This document shows positions 60,005 to 64,000 of a stretch of 64,000 nt of DNA, piece after piece. Made by a program: the position numbers and the translations under genes. The DNA is taken from positions 372,001-436,000 of the forward strand of contig NZ_JAPLET010000022.1 of NCBI RefSeq assembly GCF_026391055.1, written 5' to 3'. Source of the stretch: Spirosoma sp. (lineage in GTDB: Bacteria > Bacteroidota > Bacteroidia > Cytophagales > Spirosomataceae). The notes below the pieces were generated by a model that was not told the DNA's origin, made no database searches, and worked only from the letters and a program-made list of their open reading frames with translations. Numbering within the stretch: the stretch's first letter is position 1; the number at the start of each line of letters is the position of its first letter.

Positions 60005-60094
60005 AATAGTATAGGGTTAAGCACAGAGTAACAAAGGCCACAGAGAAATAGTCCTCTGTGGCCTTTGTTACTCTGTGCTTAACCCTATACTATT
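60005..60094. terminator. Perfect 41-bp hairpin between convergent genes
   Basis: Arms 60005-60045 and 60054-60094 are complementary over all 41 bp, with an 8-nt loop. The element lies between the S1-protein gene and the lytic transglycosylase gene, which converge, so it can end both transcripts. Confidence 0.8.
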
Positions 60095-60114
60095 GAAGAG
60101 AAAAGCTGTATCTT

Positions 60115-60975
60115 CTAACTGGCACGTTCCAGAATGAACCGGTTAAACGGATGATAAGCCGTTTGCGTTTCGGGAGATAGATAAGACGAGTAATCATCCG
60201 GGCGGGATAAAACCTCCTTATACAGAAGCACCCGATACAAGTAATACCGGGTTTCGCGGGGCAAACTCATCCGGTAATAATCGCGGTGGTCGGTCCGTTT
60301 GAGTTGGTTTTTCATATAACCCGGACCGGCGTTATAGGCCGCTGCAACCAGCGACCACGAGCCTAGCTGGTCGTATAATTTTCGCAGATACCGACAGGCA
60401 GCAACGGTGGCTTTCTGCACATTGAACCGCTCATCGGTCTTACTGCTTACTTTGAGTCCTAAGGCACGGGCAGTAGCCGGCATCAATTGCCAATAGCCGG
60501 CCGCACCCGCCCGCGAAACAGCTTTGGGCCGTAAGGCACTCTCCGCTAGCGGTATATATCGAAAATCGTCCGGGATCTCGTATTCTTCCAGAATGGGGTC
60601 AATGATCGGAAAAAAAGCCTCGGCCCGCTGGCGAAGGCTGCCCAGATCGCTGCTGTGACTGCGGAAAAGTGTGAACACGTGTTTCCAGCGGTCCACAACA
60701 TCCGTTTGGTCGAGCGGTAAACATTCGCCACAGAAGTTAACGTCGAGGAGCGGTAACTCGGGCGCGTTCGTTGCGGCAGGGGCAAGCATCGCCGACACAT
60801 CAGGTCGGCGGGTTAGGAGGGAGGTCGCATCGGACCGGGTTACTGCACTGGTTTTGGTAGGGTGGAGATTGGGAAGGGCGGTAGAGCCGACACCTGGTGC
60901 AATAAGCTTAGCCGCAACAGTGACAGCCGGTCGAATAATGGCCATCAATAAGGGGAATCCTACTTTTTTCAACAA
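60115..60975 (-). CDS. Lytic transglycosylase (SLT domain)
   Basis: The 286-residue protein has an N-terminal hydrophobic or signal-like region (about 3-30) and then a low-complexity stretch. A transglycosylase SLT domain (about 130-240) has the catalytic Glu in 'IPLAESALRPKAVSRAGAAGYWQLMPATA' and the 'AAYNAGPGYMKNQ' motif. These MltD-type enzymes cleave peptidoglycan glycan strands to 1,6-anhydro ends during growth. No LysM repeats are present. The gene appears to be monocistronic, sharing the 41-bp hairpin with the convergent S1-protein gene. Confidence 0.9.
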   Translation of the reverse strand: MLKKVGFPLLMAIIRPAVTVAAKLIAPGVGSTALPNLHPTKTSAVTRSDATSLLTRRPDVSAMLAPAATNAPELPLLDVNFCGECLPLDQTDVVDRWKHVFTLFRSHSSDLGSLRQRAEAFFPIIDPILEEYEIPDDFRYIPLAESALRPKAVSRAGAAGYWQLMPATARALGLKVSSKTDERFNVQKATVAACRYLRKLYDQLGSWSLVAAAYNAGPGYMKNQLKRTDHRDYYRMSLPRETRYYLYRVLLYKEVLSRPDDYSSYLSPETQTAYHPFNRFILERAS

Positions 60976-61237
60976 AACTCAATCAGGTTGGTAATTAGTC
61001 TATAACGATAGTAGGTGCTGATTAGTGCCTTGATAATCAATATTATATACAGTGTTTATTAATATGATGCGGTGCTTTTAGCTAAGAAAAGCTGTGAATA
61101 AACTGACCCCCAATAATTTAGGATGGTCAGCGGGAAGATAAATCTAACGGTCTTTTGTCGGTCAAAAAGCACTAATAGCAGTGATACCATCATCCGTCAT
61201 GTACGGTTGAACAGTCTCTGAAGGCAATAAATTTGAG

Positions 61238-62809
61238 TTACATTACTGCCTTCCGACATGACAGTACGCTGTAAACGGGGTTTTCAAACACGGTAAGAAA
61301 TTCTCTTTTTAATTCGTCTAAATTCGGGTGGGTTCCGGCCTTAGCTGAAATGACAATGTAATCGATGGCATATGTTTGAAACAAACCCACTCGATGCTGG
61401 CGAAACTCAGCTGACTCAACGTCTTTGAGGGATTTAACGGCAGCTGAAGAGTCATTTTTCCACCGTCCAAATAATACTGAACATGTTGTAAAATAGGGTA
61501 TCAGTAAATTCAGATTTGTGTGAGGCAATACGGCAAATCGTTTCTTATGTGCGTTCTGATTAATCCAGTCTAAAACAGATCTTATATGGTGTTCCCGCCG
61601 TTCCGATTCCTTATATTTAATCAGGTAAACAAAAATAACACCGTTGATTAGATAAAGGATAATTGAGTAAACCAGGATCAAATAGACTATATGGGACGTC
61701 GTTACAGGCATCATCAGTCCGATGAAAAGGCAGCAGAAAGGACTTACATGCTCAATGTAGCGCTCAGCTTCTCCCAGGAATGATAGGGTCTTAGTAGAGA
61801 CAGCAATGAAAACAAGTAAACCGGCGAAAAATAAAGTATCTAAAAGATGAGTAAGTGGTAATGTTGTTAACGAATCAGGATTAATTAATCGATAACAAAC
61901 ATACAGGGACATGACTGGTATCTGAAAGAGCAGAATCAGAAATGTGTTTCTAACATAGAACAGAAAAAATAACTGTTTTAGGTCGGTGAAAAAATACTTG
62001 GGGAGGTTAAGCAACTCATTAAGTCTATTACGCTGTTGAATATGTTGATCCGAAAACCTACCTCGCCAGAATGCCTTAGCCATAACGATAAGGTGTTGAA
62101 TATGCCCTTTGGTGATATGCCAGACATAGCCTCTGGAAACCAATAGCGCGAGTAGATAACTGCTGACTAAAACAATGAGAGGGCAAAGCGAGGGTAGTAA
62201 GATCGACCAGATCAGTAAAATAAAAACGTAAGCCTGACTCGAAAACATACTAGCCGAAAAGACTAGACTGCCTACCCAGATAGCGGCAAAAATATAGTAA
62301 TAGCTTCCTGTCAATAAGTACTGTAGTACTAGTAATATAGTTAAAAAGAACAGGAGCTGGCCAAATACTCTGGGTGTTCCGAGAGTAGCTCGTGGGCCAA
62401 AATTCAAGCCCAGCGTATACGGAGAAAAGATAAACAAACAGACTACCAAGGAAGAAGTCCGTACGTCAAATGCCCCAAAAAAGCGGGCAGTTAAAAAGAG
62501 ACAGACACTTACAATCCCATCGAAGAGTCCACCCAAGTAGGGTTCGATAGCCGTCCGCTGCTTCTTATTTACGTAAGAAAGTAAAATATGAAATAAGGCG
62601 GGATAGGTTAATCTTTCCGATAGTAGAAACCTGGAGATTTTTTCTGGAATGGTATGATTGTTCTGCCGTATTTCCTCCGCAAGCATTAAATGGAACCATG
62701 TGTCATTGGTAAACAAAAATAGTTTTCCCTTATTAAGAAAAAGCCTGGGTAAAGCTCTTAAAAGAACGGTACCAGCAAAAAAGGCAATACATGTCAATAG
62801 GGTGGTCAT
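61238..62809 (-). CDS. GT-C-like multipass membrane protein of unknown function
   Basis: The 523-residue integral membrane protein has about 10-12 hydrophobic segments. Near the N-terminus 'NDTWFHLMLAEEI' (Asp36, His40) follows the first membrane helix. Such a D-x-x-x-H placed in the first external loop is typical of GT-C glycosyltransferases and the STT3/ArnT group, which use lipid-linked sugar donors. The C-terminal ~110 residues form a soluble domain ('RFAVLPHTNLNLLIPYF', 'YAIDYIVISAK') as in many such enzymes. I cannot assign a family. The gene and its flanks are clearly more AT-rich than the rest of the window, with many AAA/ATA codons, suggesting recent acquisition. No other glycan gene is beside it. 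Confidence 0.65.
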   Translation of the reverse strand: MTTLLTCIAFFAGTVLLRALPRLFLNKGKLFLFTNDTWFHLMLAEEIRQNNHTIPEKISRFLLSERLTYPALFHILLSYVNKKQRTAIEPYLGGLFDGIVSVCLFLTARFFGAFDVRTSSLVVCLFIFSPYTLGLNFGPRATLGTPRVFGQLLFFLTILLVLQYLLTGSYYYIFAAIWVGSLVFSASMFSSQAYVFILLIWSILLPSLCPLIVLVSSYLLALLVSRGYVWHITKGHIQHLIVMAKAFWRGRFSDQHIQQRNRLNELLNLPKYFFTDLKQLFFLFYVRNTFLILLFQIPVMSLYVCYRLINPDSLTTLPLTHLLDTLFFAGLLVFIAVSTKTLSFLGEAERYIEHVSPFCCLFIGLMMPVTTSHIVYLILVYSIILYLINGVIFVYLIKYKESERREHHIRSVLDWINQNAHKKRFAVLPHTNLNLLIPYFTTCSVLFGRWKNDSSAAVKSLKDVESAEFRQHRVGLFQTYAIDYIVISAKAGTHPNLDELKREFLTVFENPVYSVLSCRKAVM

Positions 62810-63283
62810 ACTAACCTAATTAGTCTATTAGGAGTTTTCGATGTCTTTATTCGCTGATTGCTACTTGCCAAAAAAAGTAGACAAGTAAGCAGACAACTCC
62901 TTACCTGCTTTCCTAAACGGATTACTCAGGCATCGTATATTTTAATCGGTTATTTAGTATATAAAAACTTCATAAATTATACTTATAATATGTGTAAGTA
63001 TAATTAATATGATTATTACTTATCAAAGTTATTCATATGTTCCCTATTATACATAAGTATGATGTTCTATTGGATATGCTCTGCCCAGTTAGATAAGTTC
63101 TCATGGCCGACATCGATTCATAAAACTTTATGGATTAACAATACTTACCGGGGTTCCAATAAAATTGTTGATAGCCTAAGTTATCTCTACGAATAGAAGG
63201 TTGCCCATCAATGGGATAGAGGCATAAACATTGCCGAAAATGTTGTTTATTGGGTGTATTACACAATACAACCCCATCTGAAG
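62810..63283. other. AT-rich intergenic region
   Basis: This 474-bp stretch is the most AT-rich part of the window. No reading frame stands out. It contains a perfect 11-bp inverted repeat (62975-62985 with 62995-63005) and several other 'tacttat/ataagta' words between 62975 and 63060, which could be protein-binding sites or a weak terminator. I see no RNA gene. It should include the promoter of the serine hydrolase gene, but no exact TAnnTTTG was found close to its start. Confidence 0.4.
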
Positions 63284-64000
63284 ATGCCCTCGAAGTTAAT
63301 TCTCCTGTTTTTTCTGGTAAGCACCATTGGTGTTGCTCAAAAGAAAGTTACCCCTAAAGCCAGCCCGTATTTCCCAGCCGCGCACCAGTGGCTCCGAAAA
63401 GCCCCCGCCGAAATGGGACTCTCGGCCCCGAAAATTCAGGAAGCCATTGCCTTTCACCGGGAAAATGAAATAAAAAATCCCCGCAGCATGGAACAGTCGC
63501 ACTACCAGTCGTTCGGTAAAGAACCGTTTGGCTACGCTGTCGGGCCTTTCGCCGACCGGGGTGAACCAACCGGAGTCATCGTATACAAAGGCTACATCGT
63601 TGCCGAATGGGGAGAACCCCAACGCTGTGACATTACGCACAGCGTGACTAAAAGTTTTCTGTCGACTGTTATTGGTTTGGCAGTCGATAAAGGACTGATT
63701 CGGAGCGTAAACGATACCGTTGCGGGCTATGTGCCACCAATCGAGTTGTACAATCAACCCGTTACGCGCTCCGCCGATGAGTTTGGCAAACCCGAACTCA
63801 TAACCCCCTTCCAAACTCCGCATAACCGCACCATTACTTGGGATCACATGCTGCGCCAAACCAGCGATTGGGAGGGAACCCTCTGGGGCAAACCCGACTG
63901 GGCCGACCGCCCCGATCCGGATGCGGCCAAATGGCTGAACCGCAAACGCAACCTGCCCGGTGCCGTGTATGAATACAACGATGTTCGGGTGAATGCACTG
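63284..64000 (+). CDS. Serine hydrolase, beta-lactamase class C-like (cut by window edge)
   Basis: The first 239 residues of a secreted protein are present, and the frame runs off the window. A signal peptide (MPSKLILLFFLVSTIGVAQ) is followed by 'RKAPAEMGLSAPKIQEAIAF', typical of the beta-lactamase/penicillin-binding family, and by 'GVIVYKGYIVAEWG'. The active-site SxxK is in 'HSVTKSFLSTVIGLAVDKG' and the YxN-like motif in 'VYEYNDVRVN'. These enzymes include esterases, peptidases and transpeptidase-like proteins. The exact substrate is unknown. The late KTG-type motif lies outside the window. Confidence 0.88.
   Translation, partial: MPSKLILLFFLVSTIGVAQKKVTPKASPYFPAAHQWLRKAPAEMGLSAPKIQEAIAFHRENEIKNPRSMEQSHYQSFGKEPFGYAVGPFADRGEPTGVIVYKGYIVAEWGEPQRCDITHSVTKSFLSTVIGLAVDKGLIRSVNDTVAGYVPPIELYNQPVTRSADEFGKPELITPFQTPHNRTITWDHMLRQTSDWEGTLWGKPDWADRPDPDAAKWLNRKRNLPGAVYEYNDVRVNAL

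Noticed and set aside
1..64000. tRNA, rRNA, CRISPR array, prophage or complete defence system
   Set aside because: None of the expected sequence signatures was noticed in reading either strand. A covariance-model scan was not possible, so small RNAs may be missed.

Overview
The window looks like chromosomal DNA of a Bacteroidota bacterium, most likely a Cytophagales genus such as Spirosoma. This rests on a SusC/SusD pair, many OmpA-like and beta-barrel envelope proteins, LytS/LytTR signalling, near-absent Shine-Dalgarno sites, and several TAnnTTTG -7 promoter elements. Base composition is roughly balanced except for an AT-rich stretch near the right end. The genus is an inference. I saw no rRNA, tRNA, CRISPR array, prophage or recognisable defence island.

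Layout. 1-8.6 kb: the tail of a DEAD-box RNA helicase, a surface-antigen-type beta-barrel, a SusD/SusC nutrient-uptake pair and a secreted protein of unknown role. 8.7-13.2 kb: two adjacent secreted amidohydrolase-family genes, in which one domain and the whole second protein have lost the metal-binding HxH motif. 13.2-25.4 kb: mostly minus-strand envelope and housekeeping genes (VWA lipoprotein, two OmpA-type proteins, B12-type radical SAM protein, M23/LysM peptidase, trxB, queE) plus a DUF2071 gene on the plus strand. 25.5-30.9 kb: a histidine leader peptide, hisG and hisD, a VapBC-like module whose toxin carries an amber codon, a class V aminotransferase, a peptide deformylase-like gene and a GNAT gene. 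30.9-38 kb: three LytS-type sensor kinases, one C-terminally truncated, and one LytTR regulator, with small envelope proteins. 38-45.5 kb: hisC on its own promoter, a beta-barrel protein, a RecB/AddA-like helicase with an eroded nuclease domain, PAP2 phosphatase, a small membrane protein and metF. 45.6-55 kb: an L-rhamnose locus (rhaT, rhaEW, rhaI, rhaB, a GH105-type hydrolase, rhaM, a sialidase-fold protein), interrupted by a transposase relic. 55-64 kb: a GIN-domain protein, mlaEFD lipid transport genes, a CvfB-like S1 protein, a lytic transglycosylase, an AT-rich GT-C-like membrane protein and the start of a serine hydrolase.

The rhamnose locus forms a complete route: import (RhaT), anomer conversion (RhaM), isomerisation (RhaI), phosphorylation (RhaB), and aldol cleavage plus lactaldehyde oxidation (RhaEW). 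The GH105-type enzyme suggests the sugar comes from rhamnogalacturonan-type pectin.

The most striking non-coding signal is a set of long inverted repeats between genes, many perfect (arms up to 46 bp), along with short dispersed repeats. The best regulatory find is a 20-codon histidine leader peptide placed four bases after a TATCTTTG promoter element. The divergent queE gene has the same geometry, so both transcripts are probably leaderless.
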